Assembly (NCBI RefSeq): GCF_008704535.1
Contig: NZ_CP023701.1
Location: 5,622,001 to 5,686,000, forward strand
Direction: 5' to 3'
Length of the DNA stretch: 64,000 nucleotides
Source of the DNA: Streptomyces subrutilus
GTDB taxonomy: Bacteria; Actinomycetota; Actinomycetes; Streptomycetales; Streptomycetaceae
This document shows positions 36,293 through 44,695 of this stretch, piece after piece. Made by a program: the position numbers and the translations under genes. The notes beneath the pieces were generated by a model, which worked only from the letters and a program-made list of their open reading frames with translations, was not told the DNA's origin and ran no database searches. Each line of letters begins with the position of its first letter. Positions within the stretch are counted from its first letter, which is position 1.

Positions 36293-37474
36293 GTGGAAGC
36301 CGCTTCCTCACGTCCGCAACGGGATGCCCGGATGATCGAAACGCCGCCCCTGGTGGACCAGTACTGCCAGGGAGTACTCCGTACGGAGCTGGGCCTGGGC
36401 ACCTTCGAGGCCCGGCTGGTCCCCTCCGCCGGCCCGCCCGCCGCGGGCACCACCTTCTTCGACACGCAGGCCGGCTTCGCCGTGCGCCGCTGGTGCCCGC
36501 CCCTGCTGGGGCTGGAGCCGCACTGCGCCCCCGCCCGCTACCTGGCCCGGCGGCGCGAGCTGGGGGCGGCGGAGGCGGCGCGGCGGCTGCTGCGGGGGTC
36601 GGGGGTCGCCGCCTACCTGCTGGACACCGGGGCCGCCGGGGACCTCACCGGGCCCGAGGAGCTGGCGGTCGCCGGGGAGGCCGAGGCGTTCGAGGCCGTG
36701 CGGCTGGAGCTGCTCGCCGAGCACGTCGCGGACACCTCCGGGACCGCGGCCGCCTTCCTCGGGCACCTCGCCGAGGCCGTCCACCAGTCCGCGGCCGGGG
36801 CCGCCGCCTTCACCTGCGGGACCGCCGCCCCGGCCGCGGCCCCCTCGCTCGGCGCCGTCCTGGCCTTCGCGCCGGGGCCGCCGGGCCGCGGCGAGGTGGC
36901 CGGGGCCGCGGGCCGCTGGCTGGCCCGGCGGGCCCGGGGGGAGGCCGTACGGGACCCGGTGCTGCTGCGGCACCTGCTGTGGAGCGCGGTGGACTCGGGG
37001 CTGCCGGTGCAGCTGCACGCGGCGGGGGGCCTCGACGGGCCGGGGCAGCGGCCGGACCGGGGCGACCCCGGGCTGTTCACGGAGTTCGTCCGGGCCACCG
37101 CCGGGCTGGGTACGCGGCTGGTGCTGCTCGGGGGGTACCCGTACCACCGGCAGGCCGCGCAGCTGGCGGCGGCCTTCCCGCACGCGTACGCCGACGTCGG
37201 CGCGGTGGTGGGGCGCAGCGGGGCCCGGGCGGCGGCGGTGCTGGCGGAACTGCTGGAGCTGGCGCCGTTCGGGAAGCTGTTGTTCTCCAGCGGCGGCGGG
37301 GGGCTGCCCGAGCTGCATGCGGTGGGCGCCCTGGCGTTCCGCGAGGCGCTGGGCCGGGTGCTGGGGGGCTGGGTGGCCGAGGGCGCCTGGTCCCGGCGGG
37401 ACGCGGACCGGGTGGCCGCCATGATCGCCGGGGGCAACGCGCGGCGTGTGTACCGCCTGGACGGCCGCCCTTAG
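36293..37474 (+). CDS. Amidohydrolase-like (TIM-barrel) protein
   Basis: 393 residues if the GTG at 36293 is used; MIETPPLVDQYCQG from an ATG at 36332 is an equally plausible start, since neither has a strong ribosome-binding site. The fold resembles the amidohydrolase family that includes the N-terminal domain of FluG. LVDQYCQGVL stands where metal-dependent members have an HxH; LPVQLHAAGG carries the next conserved His, and LVLLGGYPYHRQAAQLAA, HAYADVGAVVGRSG and KLLFSSGGGGLPELHAVG match later barrel strands. The first metal-binding HxH appears to be missing (VDQYC), so it may be inactive or use a changed site. The reaction is unknown. Confidence 0.7.
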   Translation: MEAASSRPQRDARMIETPPLVDQYCQGVLRTELGLGTFEARLVPSAGPPAAGTTFFDTQAGFAVRRWCPPLLGLEPHCAPARYLARRRELGAAEAARRLLRGSGVAAYLLDTGAAGDLTGPEELAVAGEAEAFEAVRLELLAEHVADTSGTAAAFLGHLAEAVHQSAAGAAAFTCGTAAPAAAPSLGAVLAFAPGPPGRGEVAGAAGRWLARRARGEAVRDPVLLRHLLWSAVDSGLPVQLHAAGGLDGPGQRPDRGDPGLFTEFVRATAGLGTRLVLLGGYPYHRQAAQLAAAFPHAYADVGAVVGRSGARAAAVLAELLELAPFGKLLFSSGGGGLPELHAVGALAFREALGRVLGGWVAEGAWSRRDADRVAAMIAGGNARRVYRLDGRP

Positions 37475-37514
37475 CGGCCGGTCCGGCGGCTGCGGGCGGG
37501 TCGCGGGGGCCGGG

Positions 37515-37537
37515 CGGGTCCGGCGCGCCCGGACCCG
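37515..37537. terminator. Terminator between the amidohydrolase gene and ctaA
   Basis: A 9-bp perfect stem (37515-37523 with 37529-37537) and 5-base loop lies between these converging genes, 40 bases past one stop and 6 bases past the other. Confidence 0.6.
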
Positions 37538-37543
37538 TTCCGG

Positions 37544-38503
37544 TCAGACGGCGGAGAGCTGCGGGTCGCCCTGGGCCGGGACGCCGGCCTGCGCGGCGGG
37601 CCGCTCGCGCAGGCTCAGCGCGACCCGGAGCACCGAGATCCAGACCAGGCAGGAGCCGAGCATGTGCACGCCGACGAGCACCTCGGGCAGGTCGGTGAAG
37701 AACTGCACGTAGCCGATGGCGCCCTGGGCGAGCAGCACGACCAGCAGGTCGCGGGCGCGGGCCCGGGTGTCGGCGGGGGCGTCGACCACGCGCAGCACCA
37801 GCCACATGGCGAGGGCGAGCGCGCACACCACCCAGGCGGCGACGGCGTGCACGTGGGCGGTGGTGGCCCAGTCGAACGGCATCCGGTGGATGTCGCTGCT
37901 GTCGCCGGCGTGCGGGCCGGAGCCGGTGACCACCGTGCCGGCCGCGATCAGGACCAGGGTGGTGGCGATCAGCGCCCAGGACAGCTTGCGGACCGGGGCG
38001 GGCACCCGCGGCCGGGGGGCGGTGTCGCCCTCGGCGGTGCGCTGCCAGGTCACCGTGGTGACCGTGATCAGCGAGGTGGCGAGCAGGAAGTGCCCCGCCA
38101 CGCTGTACGGGTTGAGGCCGGTCATGACGGTGATGCCGCCGAGGACCGCGTTGCCCATCACGAGGGCGAACTGGAGCCAGCCGAGCCTCGTCAGCGAGCG
38201 CCGCCACGGCTTGGCCGAGCGGGCGGCGATGATGGCCCAGCCGACCGCCGCGCAGAGCACGTAGGTCAGCATGCGGTTGCCGAACTCGATGGCTCCGTGG
38301 AAGCCCTGGGCCGGTGTCGCGATCAGGCTGTCGTCGGTGCACTTGGGCCAGGTGTCGCAGCCGAGTCCCGATCCGGTCAGCCGCACCGCGCCGCCGGTGA
38401 CGACGATGGCCACGCTCATGAGGAGGGCGGCGAACGCGGCCCGCCGGACGGTCCGGGGCGACGGGGTCCAGCGGCTGGCGATGTAAGCGAGGGGGGTCAA
38501 CAC
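37544..38503 (-). CDS. ctaA: Haem A synthase (CtaA/COX15 family)
   Basis: 319 residues from the GTG at 38503, giving VLTPLAYIASRWTPSPRTVR. That codon is favoured because TACGAT lies 7 bases before it, as in other leaderless genes of this window; a TTG one codon on also has AGGAG in front, and an upstream TTG gives 10 more residues. Eight membrane helices are seen with haem-ligand histidines in GFHGAIEFGNRMLTY, VAGHFLLATSL, TTAHVHAVAAW and VGVHMLGSCLVW. GLGCDTWPKCTDDS provides the Cys pair of the first outer loop. It oxidises the haem O methyl group to make haem A. Confidence 0.93.
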   Translation of the reverse strand: MLTPLAYIASRWTPSPRTVRRAAFAALLMSVAIVVTGGAVRLTGSGLGCDTWPKCTDDSLIATPAQGFHGAIEFGNRMLTYVLCAAVGWAIIAARSAKPWRRSLTRLGWLQFALVMGNAVLGGITVMTGLNPYSVAGHFLLATSLITVTTVTWQRTAEGDTAPRPRVPAPVRKLSWALIATTLVLIAAGTVVTGSGPHAGDSSDIHRMPFDWATTAHVHAVAAWVVCALALAMWLVLRVVDAPADTRARARDLLVVLLAQGAIGYVQFFTDLPEVLVGVHMLGSCLVWISVLRVALSLRERPAAQAGVPAQGDPQLSAV

Positions 38504-38537
38504 GGCTCCTATCGTAGGCGGAGCCTTGTGCAAAGTT

Positions 38538-39671
38538 TCACGAGGGGGTGGGTGCGGGTGCGTCGGGGCCGACGACCAGGCGGAACCGGGCCCCGGCCGG
38601 ATCGCCCTCCTCGTGCCACCACACCCGGACGCGCCAATGGACGCCCTCGCCCGGGTAGTCGGCCGAGCGCGCGAAGCCGCGCACCAATTCGGAGGCTATG
38701 TCCTCAGCCGTCCTGTTTCGTACTTCGGTGGCGCCGTGCCAGGGGGGCTCCTGTGCGGTCCACAGCCCGTCGGGCCCGCGCACCTCGATCCGCCACACCG
38801 CCAGCCAGGGCGTGACCTCCAGCATGGTGCGCACCTGCTCGGCTCCGAGGTGCAGCCGGGCGGCGATCTCGGGCTCGGCCACCCCCTGGATCCGGGCGGC
38901 CACCACGGCCTGGGGCAGCAGCCGTTCGGGGAGCAGGCCCCGCGACCGCAGGCCGACCAGGGAGCCGAACGCCAGGAAGCGCAGGCGCAGTTCGAGCTGG
39001 CGGCCGATGTGGTCGAGGGCCTCCTCGGCCTCCTCCGCCTCCTCCGGGCCCGGGTCCGCGAGCAGGAGCTGGCGGAAGTCGGCCTCCGCGTCCACCGCCC
39101 AGGCCACGGCGTCCTCGGCGGAGCCCAGCTCGGCGAGGCGGTCGCCGAGGAAGACCTTGGCCTGGGCCAGGCCCCGGCGGTTGACCGGGTCGCGCTGGTC
39201 CAGCCCCGCCCACACCCCCACCGCGGTCCGGGTCAGGTCGCGGGCGCGCTCGCCGGCCGCCCGCTCCACCGTGCTCGGCCCGTCGCCGGCGGCCGGGCCC
39301 AGCGGATGGCGCGGCAGCCGGGCGTCGTCGCTCAGCGGCCAGGACAGCCAGACCCCGTGGTTGATCAGGCCGCGGGCGTACCAGCGGGCGTAGTCCGGGG
39401 CGTACGCGGCCGCCCGCTCGGAGCTGCGCAGCCCCTCCTCGATGGTGGCCAGGGCGGCCGCCCGGTCGCCGCCGGCGAAGCGCAGGGCGGCCCGGTCGGC
39501 GAGCCGCAGCCCGAGCAGGGCCGTGCACCGGGGGTCCTCGGGGTGGGTCCGCAGGGCGGCGATCAGCTCGTCGAGCAGCCGCTCGCGCTCCGCGGGCGCG
39601 GCCTGCGCCCCGCCGGCCCGCAGCCGGGCCCACCGCTCGTCCAGCCGCAGCACGGCCTCTCGGTCCGCCAT
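38538..39671 (-). CDS. Unknown protein with TPR-like helices and an HTH-like segment
   Basis: 377 residues from the ATG at 39671 (MADREAVLRLDERWARL); a GTG 36 bases upstream is the alternative. Not recognised. Residues ~15-250 are amphipathic helices spaced like tetratricopeptide repeats (AALLGLRLADRAALRFAGGD, LAQAKVFLGDRLAELGSAED). Residues near 270 (QGVAEPEIAARLHLGAEQVR) have the helix-turn-helix pattern of a sigma-region-4-type or LuxR-type DNA-binding segment. The last ~85 residues, with WLAVWRIEVRGPDGLW and VHWRVRVWWHEEGDP, form a beta-rich domain. A regulatory or scaffold role is possible but unproven. It lies 34 bases upstream of ctaA on the same strand. Confidence 0.72.
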   Translation of the reverse strand: MADREAVLRLDERWARLRAGGAQAAPAERERLLDELIAALRTHPEDPRCTALLGLRLADRAALRFAGGDRAAALATIEEGLRSSERAAAYAPDYARWYARGLINHGVWLSWPLSDDARLPRHPLGPAAGDGPSTVERAAGERARDLTRTAVGVWAGLDQRDPVNRRGLAQAKVFLGDRLAELGSAEDAVAWAVDAEADFRQLLLADPGPEEAEEAEEALDHIGRQLELRLRFLAFGSLVGLRSRGLLPERLLPQAVVAARIQGVAEPEIAARLHLGAEQVRTMLEVTPWLAVWRIEVRGPDGLWTAQEPPWHGATEVRNRTAEDIASELVRGFARSADYPGEGVHWRVRVWWHEEGDPAGARFRLVVGPDAPAPTPS

Positions 39672-39756
39672 GTCCGCCCCCCCGGCGTCGTGGTCAGCGT
39701 CCCTCACGGGTGAAGGCCTCCATCGTCGCGGGAAGGCGGACCGGAGCGGAAGGGAT

Positions 39757-40524
39757 TCACTCCCAGCGGAACCAGCGGGCCGCCGCGCCCAGGCCGAGGA
39801 CGGCCCAGACCGCCAGCACGGCCGCGTCGCCCCAGGGCATCGCGGCCCCGTGCTGGAGCACCGCGCGCAGGCCGTCGGAGAGGGCCGAGACGGGCAGCAG
39901 TTCGAGCACGGAGCGGACCGCGTCCGGGAACTTCTCCAGCGGCACGATCACCCCACCCCCGACCAGCAGCAGCAGGAAGACGAGGTTGGCGGCGGCCAGG
40001 GTCAGCTCGGCCTTGAGGGTGCCGGCCATCAGCAGCCCGAGGCCGGAGAAGGCGGCGGTGCCCAGCAGGAGCAGGACGGCCACCGAGAACGGGTCGCCCT
40101 GCGGGGACCAGCCCAGCGCGAGGGCGATCGCGGTCAGCAGCGCGACCTGCAGCACCTCGGTGACCAGGACCGACAGGGTCTTGGCCGCCATCAGCGCCCA
40201 CCGGGGCAGCGGGGAGGCGCCGAGCCGCTTGAGGACCCCGTAGCGGCGGTCGAAGCCGGTGGCGATGGCCTGGCCGGTGAAGGCGGTGGAGAGCACGGCG
40301 AGCGCCAGGACGCCGGGGGCCAGGAAGTCGACGGACGCGCCGGCGCCGGTCTCGATGATGTCGACCGAGGAGAACAGCACCAGCAGCAGCGCCGGGATGA
40401 TCACGGTGAGCAGCAGCTGCTCCCCGTTGCGCAGCAGCATCCGGGTCTCCAGGGCCGTCTGCGCGAGGATCATGCGGGAGACGGGCGCGGCCCCGGGGCG
40501 GGGGGTGAACGTGCCGGCGCTCAT
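39757..40524 (-). CDS. ABC-2 type transporter permease
   Basis: 255 residues with six hydrophobic helices. The ABC-2 membrane family motif is visible as YGVLKRLGASPLPRWALMAAK (~94-114; split for length at its ends), with LLLVGGGVIVPLEKFPDAV in the second half and a C-terminal WGDAAVLAVWAVLGLGAAARW. It forms the membrane channel of the exporter whose ATPase is the upstream gene; the two genes overlap by 4 bases. Likely substrates for the class are drugs or lipids; nothing in the sequence decides. Confidence 0.9.
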   Translation of the reverse strand: MSAGTFTPRPGAAPVSRMILAQTALETRMLLRNGEQLLLTVIIPALLLVLFSSVDIIETGAGASVDFLAPGVLALAVLSTAFTGQAIATGFDRRYGVLKRLGASPLPRWALMAAKTLSVLVTEVLQVALLTAIALALGWSPQGDPFSVAVLLLLGTAAFSGLGLLMAGTLKAELTLAAANLVFLLLLVGGGVIVPLEKFPDAVRSVLELLPVSALSDGLRAVLQHGAAMPWGDAAVLAVWAVLGLGAAARWFRWE

Positions 40525-41447
40525 GCGCGCAGCTCCTTACCGGTCAGTTCGAGGAAGACGTCCTCCAGGGTGTGCCGCTCCACGGAGAGGCTGTCGGGCA
40601 GCACGCCGTGCTGCGCGCACCAGGAGGCGACGGTGGCGAGCAGCTGGGGGTCGACGCCGCCGGTGACCCGGTAGACGCCCGCGGTGAGCTCGACGGCCTC
40701 GGTGCCGTCGGGCAGTGCCTTGAGCAGCGAGCCGAGGTCGAGTCCGGGGCGGCCGGTGAAGCGCAGGGTGTTCTCGGCGCCGCCGCGGCACAGCTGCTCG
40801 GGGCTGCCGTGGGCGATGACCCGGCCGGCGTCCACGATGGCGACCTCGTCGGCGAGCTGCTCCGCCTCGTCCATGTGGTGGGTGGTGAGGACGACGGTGA
40901 CGCCGTCGGCGCGCAGTTCCCGTACGAGGTCCCAGGTGGCGCGGCGGGCCTGCGGGTCGAGTCCGGCGGTGGGCTCGTCCAGGAAGACCAGCTCGGGGCG
41001 GCCGACGACGGCCATGGCCAGGGCCAGGCGCTGCTGCTGGCCTCCGGAGAGCCGGCGGTAGGGGGTGCGGCCGCAGCCGCCGAGGCCGAGCCGCTCCACC
41101 AGGGGGTCCACGGCGAGCGGGTGGGCGTACAGCTTCGCCGTGTGGCGCAGCATCTCGACGGCGCGGGCCCCGGAGTAGACGCCGCCGGACTGGAGCATCA
41201 CGCCGAGGCGGGGGCGCAGCTGCGCGGCCCGGGCGACGGGGTCGAGGCCCAGGACGCGGACGGTGCCGGCGTCGGGGCGGCGGTAGCCCTCGCAGGTCTC
41301 CACGGTGGTGGTCTTGCCCGCGCCGTTGGGGCCGAGGACCGCGGTGACGGAGGCGCTGCGGACGGTGAGGTCCAGGCCGTCCACCGCCGTCTTGGGACCG
41401 TACCGCTTCACCAGTCCGCGGATCTCCACGGCGGGGTCGTTGCTCAT
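40521..41447 (-). CDS. ABC transporter ATP-binding protein (DrrA-like exporter ATPase)
   Basis: 308 residues. Walker A GPNGAGKTT is at ~40-48, the signature LSGGQQQRLALAMAV is near 137, Walker B LVFLDEPTAGLDPQARR and the switch His in TTHHMDEAEQLADEVAI follow. The C-terminal region DVFLELTGKELRA is typical of exporter ATPases of the DrrA class. It powers the ABC-2 permease encoded next. TAGACT is 8 bases ahead of the ATG and there is no Shine-Dalgarno, so the message is probably leaderless. Divergent from the FNT channel gene. Confidence 0.92.
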   Translation of the reverse strand: MSNDPAVEIRGLVKRYGPKTAVDGLDLTVRSASVTAVLGPNGAGKTTTVETCEGYRRPDAGTVRVLGLDPVARAAQLRPRLGVMLQSGGVYSGARAVEMLRHTAKLYAHPLAVDPLVERLGLGGCGRTPYRRLSGGQQQRLALAMAVVGRPELVFLDEPTAGLDPQARRATWDLVRELRADGVTVVLTTHHMDEAEQLADEVAIVDAGRVIAHGSPEQLCRGGAENTLRFTGRPGLDLGSLLKALPDGTEAVELTAGVYRVTGGVDPQLLATVASWCAQHGVLPDSLSVERHTLEDVFLELTGKELRA

Positions 41448-41568
41448 GGGGGGTGAGTCTACGGAGCCGGGGGAGGGGTCGTAGGTCCCGGGGTCGGGGG
41501 GTGACGGACCCGGGCATGGGTGACCTTTTCGTGCGCGCGGGAGGCGGGCGCGGGCCTAGCGTCGAAGG

Positions 41569-42378
41569 GTGAACACGATCGCCGAGAACGTCGCGGCCAC
41601 CTCCGGGCAGGCCCAGCACAAGGCGCACGACCTCGCGCACCGGCCGCGCTACTTCGTGTCGGCGGTGCTGGCGGGCGCGTACATCGGGATCGGGGAGGTG
41701 CTGCTGCTCGTCGCGGTCTCGCCGTTCGTCGCGAAGGGCTCGGCGGCGGTCAGGCTGCTGGAGGGGGCGGTCTTCCCGGTCGCCCTGACCATCGTGATGT
41801 TCGCCGGCGCCCAGCTGTTCACGAGCAACGTGATGGTGATGCTGATCGGCGCCCTGTCGGGCCGGACCGGGGTGCGGGACCTGGCCTCCTCGTGGGTCCT
41901 GTCGCTGGCCGGGAACCTGGCCGGGGCCTTCGCCTTCGGCGCCATGGTGCACGCCTCGGGGGTGACCTCCTCGCCCTCGGCGCGGGCCATGCTCGCGGAG
42001 ATGGTGCACGGGAAGACGGCGCTGTCGGGCGGGCAGCTCTTCTGGCGGGCGGTGCTGTGCAACATGCTCGTCTGCCTGGCCGTCTGGATGTTCACCCGGG
42101 CCCGGGGGGACGCGGCCAAGATTTTCGTGCTGTGGCTCCCGGTGGCCGTCTTCGTGGCGGTCGGATTCGAACACTGTGTCGCAAACATGGCCGTTTTCAG
42201 CCTCGCGATCCTGGATGGCTCAGCGTCGTTCGGTGACCTTTTCCGGAATCTGATGTTCACCGTCCCCGGCAACGTGGTGGGCGGGGGATTGCTGGTGGGG
42301 GCCGTGTACTGGTTCGCCGGAGGGGCCCGGCGCGGGGTGGAGCATTCCCCTCCGCATAACTCTGCGTCGACAAATTAG
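41569..42378 (+). CDS. Formate/nitrite transporter (FNT) family channel
   Basis: 269 residues with six membrane helices. FNT features: an early GAYIGIGEVLLL helix and, in place of the usual FLNALLCNWLV, VLCNMLVCLAVWM; GFEHCVANMAVFSL and NVVGGGLLVGAVYWFAG are classic FNT segments. It would pass formate, nitrite, hydrosulphide or a similar small anion through the membrane as a pentamer. The GTG at 41569 has TAGCGT 6 bases upstream and no ribosome-binding site, so it is probably leaderless. The HS- option is attractive next to the suf operon but is speculation. Confidence 0.88.
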   Translation: MNTIAENVAATSGQAQHKAHDLAHRPRYFVSAVLAGAYIGIGEVLLLVAVSPFVAKGSAAVRLLEGAVFPVALTIVMFAGAQLFTSNVMVMLIGALSGRTGVRDLASSWVLSLAGNLAGAFAFGAMVHASGVTSSPSARAMLAEMVHGKTALSGGQLFWRAVLCNMLVCLAVWMFTRARGDAAKIFVLWLPVAVFVAVGFEHCVANMAVFSLAILDGSASFGDLFRNLMFTVPGNVVGGGLLVGAVYWFAGGARRGVEHSPPHNSASTN

Positions 42379-42389
42379 GTAACCCTTAG

Positions 42390-42420
42390 TGATGGAGGCC
42401 ACCACGAGTGGCCTCCATCA
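42390..42420 (+). terminator. Terminator after the FNT gene
   Basis: A perfect 13-bp stem (42390-42402 with 42408-42420) with a 5-base loop lies 12 bases after the stop, separating this gene from the suf operon. Confidence 0.85.
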
Positions 42421-42447
42421 CCGCTTGTCGCTGCTCGGTTAATTACG

Positions 42448-42461
42448 CAACAATGGCGTTG
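42448..42461 (+). promoter_or_regulatory. SufR-type operator on the sufR start codon
   Basis: CAAC-AATGGC-GTTG fits the CAAC-N6-GTTG pattern I recall for SufR of Streptomyces avermitilis. The last G is the first base of the sufR GTG. An AT-rich TTAATTA (42439-42445) just upstream may be the -10. A bound regulator would block transcription initiation of its own operon. Confidence 0.65.
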
Positions 42462-43222
42462 TGAAATACGGCGAACGGCAGACGGAGACCCCCCAGGGGG
42501 AACTCGCGACCGGGGAGCGGTCCACCCGCAACCGGGTCGTGCGCTCCGTCCTGGACCACGGTCCGTCCACCGTCGCCGACCTCGCGCAGCGCCTCGGCCT
42601 CACCCAGGCCGCCGTCCGCCGCCACCTCGACACGCTCGTCACCGACGCGGTGGTCGAGGCCCGCGAACAGCGCGTGTACGGCGCCCGCACCCGGGGCCGG
42701 CCCGCGAAGGTGTTCGCGCTGACCGACTGCGGCCGCGACGCCTTCGACCAGTCCTACGACGCACTCGCCGCGGACGCCCTGCGCTGGATCGCGCAGTCCG
42801 TCGGCGGCGGGGAGCGGGGCGAGGCGGCCGTCGCCGCCTTCGCCCGGGCCCGGATGGAGACGCAGGCCCGGGGCTACCGGGAGGCCGTGGACGCGGCCGC
42901 TCCGGCAGACCGCGCCGAGGCCCTGGCCAAGGCGTTGACCGCCGACGGGTACGCTGCTACGGCGAAGAGCGCTCCCGGTCCGCACAGCGGTGAACAGCTC
43001 TGCCAGCACCACTGCCCGGTCGCGCACGTGGCCGAGCAGTTCCCGCAGCTCTGCGAGGCGGAGACCGAGGTCTTCTCCCGCCTGCTCGGGACACACGTGC
43101 AGCGCCTCGCGACCATCGCCCACGGCGACGGAGTGTGCACCACGTTCATTCCGCGCAGCGCGAGCGCCCCACAGACCGACACATCAGTATCTGCAAGTAC
43201 GGCCGGGAGGAACCCCGCATGA
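42461..43222 (+). CDS. sufR: Fe-S-sensing repressor of the suf operon (SufR)
   Basis: 253 residues. A DeoR/ArsR-type winged helix spans residues ~20-85 (STVADLAQRLGLTQAAVRRH as the helix-turn-helix). A central coiled region follows, and the C-terminal part has the conserved cysteines CQHHCPVAH, QLCEAE and GVCTTF, which can hold an Fe-S cluster. Holo-SufR represses suf; loss of the cluster under iron shortage or oxidative stress releases it. No Shine-Dalgarno is present and the operator runs into the GTG, so a leaderless mRNA is likely. Its stop overlaps the sufB ATG (ATGA). Confidence 0.93.
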   Translation: MKYGERQTETPQGELATGERSTRNRVVRSVLDHGPSTVADLAQRLGLTQAAVRRHLDTLVTDAVVEAREQRVYGARTRGRPAKVFALTDCGRDAFDQSYDALAADALRWIAQSVGGGERGEAAVAAFARARMETQARGYREAVDAAAPADRAEALAKALTADGYAATAKSAPGPHSGEQLCQHHCPVAHVAEQFPQLCEAETEVFSRLLGTHVQRLATIAHGDGVCTTFIPRSASAPQTDTSVSASTAGRNPA

Positions 43223-44634
43223 CCACGGAGACTGCTCACCCTGAGCTCGATGGCCTGGGCACCTACGAATACGGTTGGGCCGACTCCGACGCGGCCGGTG
43301 CCACCGCCAAGCGAGGTCTGTCCGAGGACGTCGTCCGCGACATCTCGTCGAAGAAGTCCGAGCCCGAGTGGATGCTGAACCTCCGCCTCAAGGGCCTCAA
43401 GCTGTTCGGCAAGAAGCCCATGCCGAACTGGGGCTCCGACCTGTCGGGCATCGACTTCGACAACATCAAGTACTTCGTGCGCTCCACCGAGAAGCAGGCC
43501 GCTTCGTGGGAGGACCTGCCGGAGGACATCAAGAACACGTACGACAAGCTCGGCATCCCGGAGGCGGAGAAGCAGCGCCTCGTCGCCGGTGTCGCCGCCC
43601 AGTACGAGTCCGAGGTCGTCTACCACCAGATCCGCGAGGACCTGGAGGAGCAGGGCGTCATCTTCCTCGACACCGACACCGCGCTGAAGGAGCACCCGGA
43701 GCTCTTCCAGGAGTACTTCGGCACGGTCATCCCGGTCGGCGACAACAAGTTCGCGTCGCTGAACACCGCGGTGTGGTCCGGCGGCTCGTTCATCTACGTG
43801 CCCAAGGGCGTCAAGGTCGACATCCCGCTCCAGGCCTACTTCCGCATCAACACGGAGAACATGGGCCAGTTCGAGCGGACGCTGATCATCGTCGACGAGG
43901 ACGCCTACGTCCACTACGTCGAGGGCTGCACCGCCCCGATCTACTCCTCCGACTCGCTGCACAGCGCCGTCGTCGAGATCATCGTGAAGAAGGGCGGCCG
44001 CTGCCGCTACACGACCATCCAGAACTGGTCGAACAACGTCTACAACCTGGTCACCAAGCGCGCCGTGGCGTACGAGGGCGCGACCATGGAGTGGATCGAC
44101 GGCAACATCGGTTCCAAGGTCACCATGAAGTACCCGGCCGTGTACCTGATGGGCGAGCACGCCAAGGGCGAGACCCTCTCCATCGCCTTCGCGGGCGAGG
44201 GCCAGCACCAGGACGCCGGCTCCAAGATGGTCCACATGGCGCCGAACACCTCCTCGAACATCGTCTCCAAGTCGGTGGCGCGCGGCGGCGGCCGGACCTC
44301 GTACCGCGGTCTGGTCGAGATCGGCGAGGGCGCCCACGGCTCCAAGTCCAACGTGCTGTGCGACGCGCTCCTGGTCGACACGATCTCGCGCTCGGACACC
44401 TACCCCTACGTGGACGTCCGCGAGGACGACGTGTCCATGGGCCACGAGGCCACCGTCTCCAAGGTCTCCGACGACCAGCTCTTCTACCTGATGAGCCGCG
44501 GTCTGACCGAGTTCGAGGCCATGGCCATGATCGTGCGCGGCTTCGTCGAGCCGATCGCGCGCGAGCTGCCCATGGAGTACGCGCTGGAGCTGAACCGGCT
44601 GATCGAGCTGCAGATGGAGGGCTCGGTCGGATAG
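43219..44634 (+). CDS. sufB: Fe-S cluster assembly scaffold SufB
   Basis: 471 residues from the ATG at 43219, with GGGAGGAA 6 bases upstream. The N-terminal SufB region (YEYGWADSD, PEWMLNLRLKGLKLF) precedes the beta-helix core. FASLNTAVWSGGSFIYVPKG, VHYVEGCTAPIYSSDSLHSA and the conserved SKSNVLCDALLVD with the cluster-site Cys are present. It forms the SufBCD complex, on which nascent 4Fe-4S clusters are built with sulphur from SufS/SufU. It is the second gene of the eight-gene operon. Confidence 0.97.
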   Translation: MTTETAHPELDGLGTYEYGWADSDAAGATAKRGLSEDVVRDISSKKSEPEWMLNLRLKGLKLFGKKPMPNWGSDLSGIDFDNIKYFVRSTEKQAASWEDLPEDIKNTYDKLGIPEAEKQRLVAGVAAQYESEVVYHQIREDLEEQGVIFLDTDTALKEHPELFQEYFGTVIPVGDNKFASLNTAVWSGGSFIYVPKGVKVDIPLQAYFRINTENMGQFERTLIIVDEDAYVHYVEGCTAPIYSSDSLHSAVVEIIVKKGGRCRYTTIQNWSNNVYNLVTKRAVAYEGATMEWIDGNIGSKVTMKYPAVYLMGEHAKGETLSIAFAGEGQHQDAGSKMVHMAPNTSSNIVSKSVARGGGRTSYRGLVEIGEGAHGSKSNVLCDALLVDTISRSDTYPYVDVREDDVSMGHEATVSKVSDDQLFYLMSRGLTEFEAMAMIVRGFVEPIARELPMEYALELNRLIELQMEGSVG

Positions 44635-44695
44635 TCCCGGCCGGCCCGACCCCGCACGCAGCGGATTCTTCACGTAGGCAGCGCTTCAAAAGAGA

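Noticed and set aside
36049..37698. 549-residue Arg/Gly-rich frame over the amidohydrolase gene
   Set aside because: Out-of-frame reading of the same DNA, with composition typical of a shadow.
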